Positions 12,689 to 24,885 of a stretch of 64,000 bases of DNA are shown here, piece by piece. The position numbers and the translations under genes are program-made. The stretch comes from Epiperipatus broadwayi (lineage: Eukaryota; Onychophora; Udeonychophora; Euonychophora; Peripatidae). Each line of letters starts with the position of its first letter. Within the stretch, counting starts at the first letter, position 1. Where the stretch lies: assembly GCA_028023455.1 (NCBI GenBank), contig JAQFVV010006652.1, positions 1 through 64,000 on the forward strand, written 5' to 3'. Under the pieces are notes generated by a model. It made no database searches, was not told where the DNA came from, and was given only the letters and a program-made list of their open reading frames with translations.

Positions 12689-12693
12689 CATAT

Positions 12694-13284
12694 TGTTGTG
12701 TTTGGTTAGGCTTATAGGTTCAGTTCCAAACCAACAAACAAATGATGACAACTAGTCAACAATTAATATGTACAATTTATTAGTTACAAGAAATACGTCA
12801 GATAAGGAAACGAATAAATATAATTTATACAATTGAATGCTGAGGTAGTCAGGCTGAGTAATGGAACTCACTTCCAGCTAAATAAGTAACCTGCCTTGTG
12901 AGCTCTGGTAAAACTCTTCCAGCTGTATTGGACAACCTGCCTCGAGTCAGTTGCAGACATAGTAGTTTCTAGTCCCTGTGTGGATTTGCCTTACTGCGTG
13001 GACGTTGTGATAATGACTAGAGAAAGAGAGAGTACCCTTGCTGATGGCAGAGTGTTTATTGGAGAGCACATTCAGTGGTTCGGGTTGACAAAAGTAATCG
13101 CTCTCTGCCTTGCCTCCAAAAGGCTGACTATTTAATGGCAGATCCTCTACCTTACTGGCAACATGCGGATTTGGTGCGCAAACCCTAATCAAGGATTTAA
13201 TTCCATTGGATAGCAACTGGGTGCTAGCCAATCAGGTAAGGAATCTGGAATAGTCCACTTCTGAAGTCAGGGTCAGATATGACA
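12694..13284 (-). mobile_element. solo LTR of an LTR retrotransposon
   Basis: A 591-bp block, visibly more GC-rich than its flanks, begins TGTTG and ends GACA, so its ends are TGT...ACA. It is flanked on both sides by CATAT (12689-12693 and 13285-13289), a perfect 5-bp target duplication. Read on the minus strand it has the order expected of an LTR: TGTCATATCTGACC start, a promoter-like region with TATAA, an AATAAA-type signal, and a ...AACACAACA end. No primer-binding site, gag or pol is seen on either side, so the internal part was probably lost by LTR-LTR recombination. A 94-codon open frame inside (12947-13231, minus) is most likely chance. Confidence 0.75.
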
Positions 13285-13289
13285 CATAT

Positions 13290-14228
13290 ATAAATTAAGA
13301 TTATACTGTAAACATAATTAAAAAATAATGTAATTATAAATAAAATGGTAAAACATTTATATGTATATACTGCATCTGTGTTTGTTCATTGACACTCAAA
13401 AAATTAAAAAAAAACATTTTTTTTTAATAAAATGCATAGTGAAATATCAAACTGTCATCCCAATTAAACATGCTTTGGATAATATCTTTTTTCCTTCAAT
13501 AACTTTTTTTTTAATCCCTGCATAAATGTTATAGCATCAGCAGACAATGGTCTTTCTATTTGTCTTGATAGTTTTCAATACATAAATCAATTTTGGACTC
13601 CTTACAGCAATGCTATTTCTTATTACCCACTTCAGATTCTCAGTTAAACTTTTCAAACTTTAAGCTTTATGTTGCAACACAACAATATTTTCAGTTCTTT
13701 TTTCTTGCCACTACTAAATCAATAACTTTCATTTTATGGCTTAAGAAGGATACTTTGTAAATTTTCTCAAATTTCATTAAACTTTTAGCTTTATCCTTAG
13801 AAAACGTTTTACTATCCAAAACATTATATCACATCAAATTTGGAAAGAAGAATAAAGTGAACAATAAAAATGTATGTGCCTTCAATGTAAACTGAAGAGC
13901 TATTAATAATGAACTGATTGAATAAAGCATTCCAAGACAGAAAAAAAATGTCTGCTACCTTATCATAAAATTTATTAAATTCAATGTTTTATTTTTGATT
14001 TACCTTTTTTTTTGGATAATGTATAATTGAAATAATTTCTTTTGATCCAGTACATATAGTAGTCCTAATTGCTGATCAAATATCAGTAGAATGACACAGT
14101 AATCATTTTCAAGCTCTGGATTAGTGATTTTATTACATAAAATTCTTAATGTAGGCATATGCTGCAAAAAGCTTAAATAAATATTGAATGCAATGTACAT
14201 ATATATATATTTCACTATATATATATAT
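13290..14228. other. AT-rich DNA between the solo LTR and the long element
   Basis: No repeat match within the window. Ends in (AT)n that borders the long element. Confidence 0.4.
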
Positions 14229-16445
14229 TGTAACGATCCGGAGAAAGGGACTTACGTAATCTGCACTACGGGGCGCCATCTAGGCATTTGAACCTAGAAA
14301 AATTTATAAAGTAGGCAGATACGTAAGTCAAAAAAAAAAAAAATTTTTTTTTTTAAATATTTTGGTTCCGGTCGTTAGCCCATGTCACTAGCTCAGTGGA
14401 ATAGCAGAGATTTAATAAGATAATCTAAGAGTATATATATATAAAAAAAGAATAAAATAAGCCACTGCCAGTAATTAACATACATCTATTTATGCACATA
14501 TATATAAGATTTAAAATTATTTTAGTATTAGTTTTACATTTTAACATTTAACATTATTTTTAACTTTACCTTAGATTTTAATTTACATTTTAATTTCTAT
14601 TATATTATAAGTTTACATTTTAATTAAGTTCGCACAGATAAATTGATGAAAGCTTGTTTATAATGTTGAATATAGATCGGTTACATAGATTTCACGGTCA
14701 AAAACATTTCAAAGTAAACATAAACGATCAAAATACAAAATTATTGATTACTGACAGTTGCGGAGGGAAATTTATACGTAACCCAACAGTATTCATCATA
14801 AGATACTTGCATTGTCACCAATAACTTAAAAAGACATCCGAATAAATACATTTTAGATACTCACCGTAAGGTATCATTATTTATCGAATGTCTATATATT
14901 TTGATCAAATATGAAAACCCAAAACATACTTAACCGATAACCAATCCATGCAAGCGTCTATAAACAACTTAAATTTAATGCATTTTTATTTAGGGTCAAG
15001 TATGAATAGACCACATAGATTTGCTTTTGAAAATAAACATTCTATCCCTATTTAACCTTAGGTTAAAATTCGTAGTCAAACCGGCATCAATTCATCTGAT
15101 ATATCGATGTATTCAATGTAATAAAATACGGCAGCACAAAAAGATTAAGAAAAGACATTGACTCTCAATCAGATAGGAATATTACATCTATCTAACGAGA
15201 AGAACAATAAAAAAAAACTCCATAGAAAGGAACTGCGTACTCCGTCTTATAATTCCTTCCATAGGCAAACGGAAGTGTGCGGCGTATGAAGCGATTCTGC
15301 CCGTAGCGAATCAATATTACATCTACTAATCACACCAATATATCCAATCCATTGACCCAATCTAACAACGACACAAATAACCTAAGATTACCCTTCCCTA
15401 ATATAACTTTACAAATCTATACAGCCATTCACGCCCGACTTAAGTTTAACATTGATATATTTTACCTTAACGGAAAACAGAAATCATAATAAAACTTAAA
15501 GAACAAAAAAGTAAATAAATAAATGGAAATGATTTTAAATATATATAAAAAAAGAAATACATCAAATAACATTATTAATAAATTAAGTTGGTCAGATAGG
15601 ATAATATTGCAATCATTTAAATTTGGAAAGTTTAATTTAATGTTCATTTTTTTATAAAGTTCTTACGGTTTAAAATGTTCATCTTTTACAGTTGCTTGCC
15701 ATGAACGTGAATTCCCACGCCGTCCTAAGATTGGTATCCATTTAGCCGTTGTTTTATTTATTCATCCGGAGGTTTTTGTTTTAACTGGTCCTCAATGTAG
15801 AAAAACGATAGTTCATTTCTCTTTCTTTACTAGCAAAACTGAAGGGATTGAACGTGCGTCCTTCAATCTCTTCTCCCGCACCTCCGCACTAACACCTATC
15901 TGTCACATCGTAATAATCATGATCACTCACTAGTCACTGATTAATAATTTCCAAATTTTCCTTTTATATTAATGTGAAGGATTGAATTTACATTACGTCA
16001 CCGATGCGATGGTCCTTTCGCTGCGGTCCGATTCCATAGGGATTTCTTCTTATTTGCTAACAGTTTCTATTGTTTTCCTGTCTGACCGGTGTTTTTACAT
16101 TTAAATGCCGAAGGCTGGTTTACATTTAACTAATTAACAATCATTTCCATTTCTGATTAATTAACCTGTTTTCCAAATCAAAAATATATTTAAAGATAAA
16201 TTTAAAGATATAATTTCATCTCCAAATCTTTTTAAAATTTAGTTTTAAAATACTTTTTCTTTAATAAAGTTTTATTTTAATAATTTTCCATTATCTGTGC
16301 GATTTAATATATAAGAGTTTAAGATGATATTTAATTTCAATTTTTAATTCTAAAAGAAAATTTTTAAATGCGAACTTTTTAATTTACTTTCATGTTTAAT
16401 AAATAAAAAACAACAACAATGTAACGAACGTCTGTGCTCGTTACA
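14229..16445. mobile_element. long TGTAACGA...TCGTTACA element, copy 1
   Basis: Bounded by TGTAACGA at 14229 and TCGTTACA at 16438-16445, with (AT)n on both sides that could hide a short target duplication. A diverged second copy lies at 47860-49743 with the same landmarks in the same order: a CTGC...GCCATCTAG-rich start, AGTAGGCAGATACG, AGCAGAGRTTT, CGCACAGAT, TAGATCGGTTACATAGATT, and a terminal hairpin. There is no long ORF. TG...CA ends suggest a long solo LTR; the inverted ends would also fit a non-autonomous TIR element. The copy includes a GC-richer core around 15230-15310 and 15690-15900. Confidence 0.6.
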
Positions 16446-16557
16446 ATATATATTAATTCTAATATTCTCATGGATAAATGACGATTTCACACTATTATTT
16501 TTAGGAGATTCCATGTAGTAAATAAAATAGCTAAATAGCTGTTGTTGTTTTTTTAAG

Positions 16558-16642
16558 TGTCATAGCATCGGCCAGGACACGAACCCGCAACCCGGGCAAC
16601 TGCCTGCAAGTGCAAGGCAGTCGTGCTGACCTCAGCTGATGT
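16558..16642 (-). mobile_element. tRNA-derived SINE head, family A
   Basis: Reverse-complement copy of the head at 11594-11690: GCATCGGCC, GAACCC, TTGCA-containing anticodon region and GCTGACCTCAGC. Lies about 110 bp downstream of the long element at 14229-16445. Confidence 0.6.
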
Positions 16643-17799
16643 TTCAATACAATAACAAGTAATTTCCTCAATGCTTCTTTTTTAGATCATATGAATGTGT
16701 GTGAGATTTAAAATCATTATTTTTTCTCTTTATTATTTTCTTCTCATACTCAAATTCTATTGGTTGAAAAATTTTAAAAAATATTTTATCCTCCAATAGA
16801 TTTTTCCATATATTTATTTATTGTGTTTATTTCACACCTCTCATTTACCTTTTAAAAATCTTTATAACTTCTCTTAACAGTCTCTGGTCATATTGTTTAA
16901 TTTTTGCTAGAATATGTATTTTAGTAAACTGGACTTGCTTCTAATTGCCAAAATATTTTAATTCATTTGCCCAATGTATGAATGTGAACAAACTCCACAT
17001 GGAATTTCATATACATCATAACACACCAAAGAAATTTTATATTGTTTATGCAGAAATTTTATACATAGTATTTATTTTTATACACAAAGCCATGACATGT
17101 CTGTATCAATATACCCTACTTCAATTATATGCTATCCAAAAAAAAAAAAATGTAATTATACAAAAAATAAAAACAATAAAATTTGCAATTTTAATAAATT
17201 TTACAATATGGTGGTAGTCATAGTTTTATTTTGGAATGCCCTCACTAAATTCAAAATTTCATAGGTTACTATTTAGATACAAGCAATCACAATTTCTAAT
17301 AATGTTTGTTCAGGTTACATTAAAAGCACATATATTTTATTCTTCACTTTTTTTAAAAAAAAAAAAAAGCTTGATATAGCAAAATATTTTATGCAATGAA
17401 ATGTTTTCTAAGTATTAAAATAGAAGAAGCTTTATGAAATTTAAGAAAAAAATTAAGTATTTTTCTTAAGAGAGAAAAAGAAAATTACCAATTTAATATT
17501 AATATATTTTTAAAAAATGTTTTAATATCTTTGTGTTGCATCAGAAAACTTAGTTTGTATGAAAAGTTTACCTAAGAATCTAAGATAGCTAATTATAAGT
17601 AGAATTGACTGTATAGATTTCAGAGTCCATATAAATATAAAAACATCAAAAACAACTAGATAAATCATATCTGTTGATAAAGAGACTGTTATTACTCTTC
17701 CATAGAGAGAAAAATTATTGAAAAAAAAAACTGTCCAGAGCAAATATTTAATTGCAATAAAACTCGATTATTTTGTTATATTAATGGCCCGAAAAACAA
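16643..17799. other. AT-rich DNA, no gene recognised
   Basis: A 90-codon plus frame at 16945-17217 and minus frames near 17522-17743 have A/T-driven composition and no motif. Confidence 0.35.
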
Positions 17800-18045
17800 T
17801 TCATGTTAATTGTAGAAATACAAGTGACATCATCACATTAACAATTCATGTTAATTGTAAAAATGGTCTAACACAAAATACAAGTGACATCATCACATTA
17901 ACAATTCATGTTAATTGTAAAAATGGTCTAACACAAAATACAAGTGACATCATCACATTAACAATTCATGTTAATTGTAAAAATGGTCTAACACAAAATA
18001 CAAGTGACATCATCACATTAACAATTCATGTTAATTGTAAAAATG
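17800..18045. repeat. 60-bp tandem array, three identical units plus partial ends
   Basis: Units at 17821-17880, 17881-17940 and 17941-18000 are identical. A partial unit precedes them and a fourth diverges after about 18045. Each unit holds ACAATTCATGTTAATTGT, a small inverted repeat. Because 60 is a multiple of three, an open frame (17718-18074, plus) of 20-residue repeats runs through. I see no other sign that it is coded. Confidence 0.9.
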
Positions 18046-19544
18046 AGATCACTCCTAAAGATATAGTTCAGTAAGTTCTTTATTATTTTTTATTTTTTGA
18101 ATGAATGTAAATAAGTGAGCCATATACAGTATGTAAATGTGCTTTTCCAATTTATTGATAATTACTTTTTTTAAAAAAAAAAATTGTAATTTGTATGTAC
18201 ATATCACACATATAAAAATTGTCTGTTAAATATGTATGTATGGGTGCATGCTGAAAAGTACTATATACTTATAATACAATGAACAATATATATTCACTGT
18301 AGTCAGTGATATATGTATGATATATATGGAGGCTTGATACAAACTACTGCAAATATTGTGGCTCCATTGTAATATAAATAAATAAATAAAAATTTGCCAA
18401 TTTGGTTCTCCATTCTTTTTTTTTATTATTTCATTAGATATCAACTGTTAAAAACAGTTGCAAACTTCATATCAGCTACAAAATGATCAAAGACAAAATA
18501 GAAATATAGTGTTCATATCAATTAAGTTTACTAACTTATAGATATTTGCTTACATATCTTTCTTTAATTTTAAAATGTGAATAGATACTAAATCATTTAA
18601 TTTATAATGTTTTTCTTAATGTGTGTATATTCAAATTTAAATAAAAAACGTTTTCAAAACAAAACTTAGTTCTTCACTAAAATACTCATGACTAACTGCC
18701 AACAAAATATACAAATAATTTGTGAGTTGTTCAGATAGTAAAAATAATGAATTATAGAAAATTATATAAACATTACTCTGTCTGTACATACAATGTATAT
18801 TTTAATTCAATTTACAAAGTTCACTTTGATAGCACACAATCATAGATAAATATCATCTTTAAACTACTTCATTATTAATAACTAATAGGTAAATATTTGC
18901 AATGTTATCTTACAAATACACAAGATTTTATGCAAGAGAAAAAAATTATACTGAAATACCAATTACATATATTTAATCTTTATATATAAAATTAAAATAT
19001 ATATCCATGTTAAAGAAGTAGTATATTTTTTTTTGATCTTTAAAAAAATTACTATAATGAAATTCTTTAATAAAAGTAATCATCTATGAATGGGAGTTAT
19101 TAAAGAGTGGGATCCCTTTAATTGAATCAAAGTAATATTCATTAGATAAATAATGAACAATAGTGCTGGACATTTGAATGCATAGATAACTTGATCCAAA
19201 TGACAAGAGGTGGCTCAGACAAAATGCATATTGAGAGCTGTTTAATTTATTAATGCACAACCATAGGTTTAGCCAAATAATGTTAATGTTTACAGTGCTG
19301 TCCGACTGTGTTTCAGCTTTTGAATTATGTTATTAACTATTTTAATAGGATTTCTCTGTGTATTTTACAGGTATATTTCAAATGTGATGTAACCAGATAA
19401 CATACCAATTAGAAGCACACAATGTCAACTGAAAATAAGCCAAATAATAATATTAATTATCTAATTGATTTTAAACCAGGTAGTAATAAAAAATGAATAT
19501 GGCCAATTCTAACTCCAAGAACAAAATAAGAGAAAGAAACTGCT
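18046..19544. other. AT-rich DNA, no gene recognised
   Basis: (TA)n and poly(A/T) tracts only. Confidence 0.4.
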
Positions 19545-20267
19545 CTAGAAATGAGTTTTGCAATGACTATATGAATCAATCTGTAAACCATAAATACATC
19601 CACATGTAGAACATACTGGTCCATTTTTCTGTTTACCCAATATTTTACAACGTTGTCTTTTAATTTCTTTAACAGAAATCTTTTTTTTCTGAAATACATG
19701 TCTAAATAGCACTCTAATGAATTCAATCTTCTGCCACATCTTCCTACTGGAAACAATTGGCATTGCATTTCTTTAAAATGCCTTTGAGGTAAAGCATAGA
19801 CAGAATCTACCTCTCCTAGGAAAACAATGCTCAGGTTCAGCCAAAAAATACTCTTTTAGGATCTTGCATTGTTCACTCAGTTTAAATGTCTAATTTAATA
19901 AAGGTCTGATTTTATTATAGTAAACCCTATAGTAATCCAGGCAGCAAATTGAAAAACGTATCATCATGTGTAAGCATATGAAATGGTGATCATGTGATGT
20001 TTTGAAAAAACATATTGATTGGTTGTATGATCTTTATGATCATGTGATGTTTATTGGCTTAAAACCAATCCTTCCTAATAGGATAGTGGTGGCTATAGTT
20101 ATTAAAGAACAAAAGACACCAAAATGTAGAGGTAATGAACTGAGTTCAGACCTATATGACTATATAAGATAATGAGCCTAGATTAAAAATATCATAGTGT
20201 TTTCAATTTAAGACTCATAGTTTTGTAGTTAAGTTGAGATAAAAGGTGGCTGCTGGAGGGTTGCATT

Positions 20268-20455
20268 AGATCCTAATATCTAGGTGCAGTGCTCTCAGAT
20301 CCAAGGCTCCTCACTGACAAAGGCCACAAGCCAGAAACTAGTCTGGGGATATTGGATGAGTAGGCACTAGATGGAGATTTTATGCACAAGCCTTCTGGCA
20401 TCCATTGATAACTCTAGCTTGCACTGAGTAGCAATATGTATAGAGAGTTTGCCTG
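20268..20455 (+). mobile_element. hammerhead-bearing retroposon, copy H1
   Basis: A repeat of about 190 bp, from CCTAATATCTAGGTGCAG to the GGAGAGTTTTGCCTG-like end (here TAGAGAGTTTGCCTG). The hammerhead-like core lies in its first half. The second half (GATTTTATGCACAAGCC, GGCATCCATTGAT, TTGCACTGAGT) is shared with copies at 34034, 56336 and 60785. It is inserted, in opposite orientation, between the RT and zinc-finger parts of the LINE remnant at 19545-20750. No A-box/B-box promoter is obvious. Confidence 0.75.
20288..20368 (+). ncRNA. hammerhead-ribozyme-like motif in H1
   Basis: Core CUGACAA (20314-20320; G8 changed to A), helix II GGC/GCC, GAAA (20334-20337), a two-pair helix III, and GUC (20341-20343) as predicted cleavage site. 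Helix I: UCCUCA (20308-20313) with UGGGGA (20344-20349); then AUCCAA (20299-20304) with UUGGAU (20352-20357); CUC with GAG; and AGUGC (20288-20292) with GCACU (20364-20368). The G8 change should impair cleavage in this copy. Confidence 0.55.
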
Positions 20456-20750
20456 TTTAAATTCAAGTTGATAACCACGCAAGCTAAAAATTTCTGAGGA
20501 TTTTTTCTTCCATTTGAGTTTTTTGGACATTAATTAGTAAACCAACCAGTCTTTATATATTGCACTCAAAACATTGAGTACATTTTGTAAATTGTCTTTC
20601 GAACTGGCAAAAATAGCACAATCATCATCATATTGTAAATTCAGAATTCAAAAAGACAAAATTCTTGTTTTGGTTTTTAATCGATTCAAATGAAAATTCT
20701 GCCACCGAACCTGTATGGTATCTTGATGCCTGTTTCAATTATCTACCTAT

Positions 20751-22884
20751 AAACAATTCTAAGTACATTGAGAAATCGTATTAAATGTATTAATATTTAA
20801 TATCTATATAATAAATACAGAAGAAAGAAGATATTTATTCAGAAACAAAGATAGTACGAGGGGGGGGGCGATATGAGAAGTATGATTGCTTGTGTCAAGA
20901 TAAATAGTATAAGTAAGTTGAATAAATATAAACTGAATCAAAATAAATCCTCAGGAAGCAATTCAGAAGTTTCACGATTATATCTATAGAAGAGGCAAAG
21001 ATCATCATCACACGAACTCTGGTACAAGAGATATTTTATCTATTTGATCACAGTGCTCTCTACCCACAAATTCTTTGGAATTGTAAAACTTGTTTTTCAA
21101 AAAATATTAACTTATACACGTGTATATCGATAATATAGAATTATAGCATGTATTTGCAACGAGGATCAACATAATAATAAAAAATATTTTATTAAAATTA
21201 ATTAGGCATATTATCACCATAATTACATAAACTTAAAAAAAAAAAATCATTATTACTTTAAACATTATAATGTCAATTAATTCATTATAACATATCTGCA
21301 ATATATAACATTAATTAACACTGATAAGAGAAGTGTAAATAAGAAGGCAGAGGTTTTTGAGAAAAAAAAAGAAATGCAATTAACTAATAATCAAGTCGAA
21401 TAATTCATTAAGCAAAGTAATAATCTGCCATTAAAAATTATCATTATTCTAAAATGAGTTTTTATATTTGACAGTTCATTAATAAAATTACTCGACAATT
21501 ATGAATATTTACTTTTATTCCGGAATAAATAAGATTGCTCATTTCATATTAAAATTTCTAACTTTTTCCCCCAGCACATATTTCAAAACTTATTTACATG
21601 AATTAAAATTATTATTAGCCAATAATAACAATAATGATTTTAAAAATCCGAAGGATGGAAAAGATTGTTAAAATAAGGCGCGGGGGGGGGGGGGCAAGAA
21701 GACTGAAAAGTAACTGTTCCTAAAAAAAAAAAAAAATATAAGGCAAAATGATTTTTTTGAAGATGAAATAATAATAAGTTTCTGAGCATAAAAAAAAAAA
21801 CAGTTAACAAAGTAAAATAATCACGTAAATCTATCTAATTTTTCGTCAATCATTCTGCCTTTCAATCTAGTAAAGTATTAGGAAATCATTCAGTCAGCGT
21901 ACACATTTTTTCTATCCAATACAAAAGATGTTTGTGTTTGTTCCAATACCCTTTCTTCAAAATTTTCTTTCTCATCTTAGGAGCATATGCAAAAAATAAT
22001 AGATCTTTTCATCGTAACATTTTCTCACTCCCATACAAACTATATATAATAGTATCTGATATTTCTAGTCTTCTAAAGCTATCTTCAGATATATTTGGAA
22101 AAAAATCAAAGAGTAACAAACGTTTTCTTAATAGCCCTGATCTAAATTATTGTTTAACCAAAAATGTCAAAGGTATTTTATGCAATATAAGAACATGCCA
22201 TAGACGTAAATATTTGCCATTCACTTATGGGAACCTAGCTGTATATCTAATGGATTTTTCTCTGTTTTTATTCTAATTTTTGGAATCAAGATTTCTTGTT
22301 TGTACTTTGGATAATGATCATCATGATTAGTGGCACTTCACCAACATCATGATAAGTTTCAATCACAATGTGAAAATTTAATGAATAACCAGTTTCCACC
22401 TCTCACCAATAATATTTGCTGAGTTACATGTTTAATAATACACCAATATGAGTCTATTTACTTTTATATGTTTACACTTGCATTATTTTGTTACAATTTA
22501 TATATTTAATTTATTGGATGTACTTAAATATAAGTAATGCATCCAATTTATTTGTAATCATTTACATAATCATAGAAACAAAAATTACTTCCACGAATTA
22601 AGTCCCTAAAACATTATTTATAAACTATAATATATTAATTTCTTTTTTTTTTTCATCTTTGACTAGAATCACATGTATCTAATTTGAATATTATATATCC
22701 TTATATCTATGCACTAGGTAATAATGATGTTATATTTCCTGAAATATATCAATGATATTTCAGTCACTGATCAAAATATATATTAGATCCAAAATAATTG
22801 TCAGTATATTTTTTTGAACTGATTTAGATGACCATTTATTTACATGCTTATTTGCAATTCAATTAGCTATTATATATCATCAAT
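20751..22884. other. AT-rich DNA with two oligo-G tracts
   Basis: G9 at 20860-20868 and G13 at 21682-21694. A 114-codon plus frame (21932-22276) starts at an ATG but matches nothing I know and has intron-like composition. I do not call it a gene. Confidence 0.35.
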
Positions 22885-23483
22885 ATTTTTGACCATTGTC
22901 AATCCTATTCAGGATGAAGATCTCTCCAAGTCCAATCCATCTTCTCTGATTTCTAGCCTCTCTTCTCCACATCATCCCAAGCTCTATCTAGTTATTTTAC
23001 ATTCTTTTGGAATCCCACTTAAGATTCCAATTATCCATCTATTATCATCTCTTCCAGCAATATGTCCAGCTCAACTTCACTTTATTCTTTTAATTATTTC
23101 TGTGATGTTAATAACACTTTGTTTGTTCTCTCATCCATGTATTTCATTTTTTGATCTCTTCTTGTTACTCCTAATGTTCATCTTTCCATACTTTTTTGAG
23201 TGGTCTGAAATCTCTTTAATGCTCATCTGTTAAGTGTCCAGGTTACACATCCATAAGTAAGAATCAATAAAACTCATTTATTAAAAAGTTTCTCTTTCAA
23301 ACACAAAAGCATATTTCCTTTTAATATTAAATTCTTTCTACCAAAAGCATTGCAACCAAGTTTAATTCTATGATTAACTTCATGCATTATATTTCCATTT
23401 GTAGTAATAATCTGACCACAGTATTTGTAGTTGCTGACTTCTTCTAACTCATCATTATCTTTTTTTTTTTTTAAATATAGCAC
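22885..23483 (-). pseudogene. 3' fragment of the RTE-like LINE
   Basis: A second 5'-truncated minus-strand copy. The minus-strand stretch at 23274-23483 reads ELEEVSNYKYCGQIITTNGN and then MHEVNHRIKLGCNAFGRKN, which lines up with the same segment at 41700-41850. The rest of the C-terminal domain runs down to about 22895 in a changed frame. It is less decayed than the 2829-3340 copy in its upstream part. Non-functional. Confidence 0.75.
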
Positions 23484-24190
23484 ATTAAATTACTTCACAT
23501 GATTCTGAACTGCACTCCATAATCTTATATAATTATTGATAGTGAAAATGATAAGCAACTCATCTCATCATATATATATATATACCGGGGAAAAAAACTC
23601 CACTAAGTGAGCTAGATGTATAAACATCTGAATACTTCCACCAGAAACGATAACCTGGCTTTTTATTTAAATGCCTTCATTGTATATTAATTGAGTTTAA
23701 AGCTTAAAGATATTCACAATTAAAAATATATCATCTCACAAATATCCAGTGAAATATTACACATCATAGTTTAGGGAATATATATATATATAATAATTAA
23801 TATCATGTTGGAAGAAACTATGTATCAAATCAATTCACTGCTCTTCTGAATTGCATTCAATAATATCCTAAAGTATCAATCTAGTGAAAATATACTGGGC
23901 AGTCTAATCGATAAAACATAAATAAATATATGGATTAAGATATTAAATATATATATATTTATAAAGACTATCCTATTAATGTTTTATAAACAAATTATTT
24001 AATAACTATATTAAAGTTGTTACAATTGATCTGATAGTATGAATTTTTTTTTTTTACCATATTCTTCTACAAGGCATTAAAACAAGATTCTAACTCTTAT
24101 CAGAAAATTACTCTAAGTAATGGGATGACTACTAAAACCAATAAATTTATCAAATTACAATAGAACCCCCCCCCATCAAATATGGCATCA
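23484..24190. other. AT-rich DNA, no gene recognised
   Basis: (TA)n tracts at 23572-23585 and 23780-23792; C9 at 24166-24174. Confidence 0.4.
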
Positions 24191-24280
24191 CACATAGGTG
24201 TATCAGTGTTATTAGATAGATTGGAGAGAGGTGGGTGGTGTGAAAGTCTGTGCTCATATACCCTATATTACATATATATA
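24191..24280 (+). mobile_element. tRNA-like SINE, family B
   Basis: AGGTGTATCAGTGTTATTAG, a GTGTGAAAGTCTG segment, then TGCTCATATACCCTATAT in the B-box position. Same family as 33361, 58735 and 59911(-). The B box is decayed here. Confidence 0.5.
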
Positions 24281-24689
24281 ACCACAGGTGTATAACAAGC
24301 CTGTGTTTCAGTTAAAACACTATAAATAAATGTAACATATTGAATGTGCTAGAACTCACAAACGATCTTGCGATGTAAGGGTTAATGTATTCATCTATCA
24401 TGCAATAACTTGAATCCATGTAAAAATTGAATTTTTTTAATACAGCTATGATTTTTAAGCAGTTTTTGTTTTTTCACATATCTGGCCCTGAGCCAACATA
24501 TCTAGACATATCATGTAAAAATGCACTGAATATTCTCATCTAGAGAATTTTTAAAAAATCTAAATGAAAACTGATATCGTGTCTCCATAAAACTGAAATC
24601 TTCCCTCATAATGTAGTCTGCATTAAATTTCAAATGCATTTTTTAATTTTAAAAGCAGTACATTGATACTTATCCAAAACTTTAAACTG

Positions 24690-24885
24690 AAGCTAAGAAC
24701 AGTTAAATACCCACTTACTGGCCAATAATTAGATAACTAATTAAGCTAGCAATGGACTGACTTTCTCAATAAAATAATACGCTTGCTTAGAAATCCTTAA
24801 CCATCTGAAAGGTTTCCGAGTTTTACCTGGATTTGAACCCAGATAATGTCACCATTTTGTGACTGATTTCTCTAGAGGGGGTTGG
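24690..24885 (-). mobile_element. SINE-like repeat, family D
   Basis: On the minus strand: ATTATCTGGGTTCAAATCC (B-box-like GGTTCAAATCC), AACTCGGAAACC, then a tail with CAGTCCATTGCTAGCTTAAT and GGCCAGTAAGTGGGTA. The tail recurs at 1008-1062(+), 9822-9905(-), 38255-38425(-) and 63300-63460(+). Confidence 0.45.

Larger units (their letters stand above)
19545..20750 (-). pseudogene. remnant of a second LINE family, interrupted by a hammerhead element
   Basis: Minus strand, 20750 to 20490: GIKIPYRFGGRIF is followed, after a damaged stretch, by LQYDDDCAIFASS and NVLNVLSAIYKDW. This is RT motif C (YADD-like, second position changed) and its downstream helix. About 0.9 kb further on, at 19545-19660, the same strand encodes CSTCGCIYGLQIDSYSHCKTH, matching C-x2-C-x12-H-x3-H. 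That is the C2H2 zinc-finger tail found in many animal LINE proteins. Spacing and order fit a single element. The plus-strand hammerhead element at 20268-20455 sits between the two blocks. Many stops make this a pseudogene. Linking the two blocks is inference. Confidence 0.6.

Noticed and set aside
12947-13231. 94-codon minus ORF
   Set aside because: Lies wholly within the solo LTR; no known domain.
17800-18045. CRISPR-like regular repeat
   Set aside because: Units are contiguous identical 60-mers with no unique spacers, and the context is eukaryotic.
19457-19768. 103-codon minus ORF as a host gene
   Set aside because: A second overlapping minus frame carries the C2H2 tail typical of LINE proteins; this frame is a shifted remnant.
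20288-20368. reading the repeated core as only a generic SINE core domain
   Set aside because: Not excluded, but the extended helix I with compensatory changes and the ordered CUGANGA/GAAA/GUC motifs fit a hammerhead better than a generic conserved domain.
21932-22276. 114-codon plus ORF
   Set aside because: Composition and codon use look like surrounding AT-rich DNA; no motif, no splice or repeat support.
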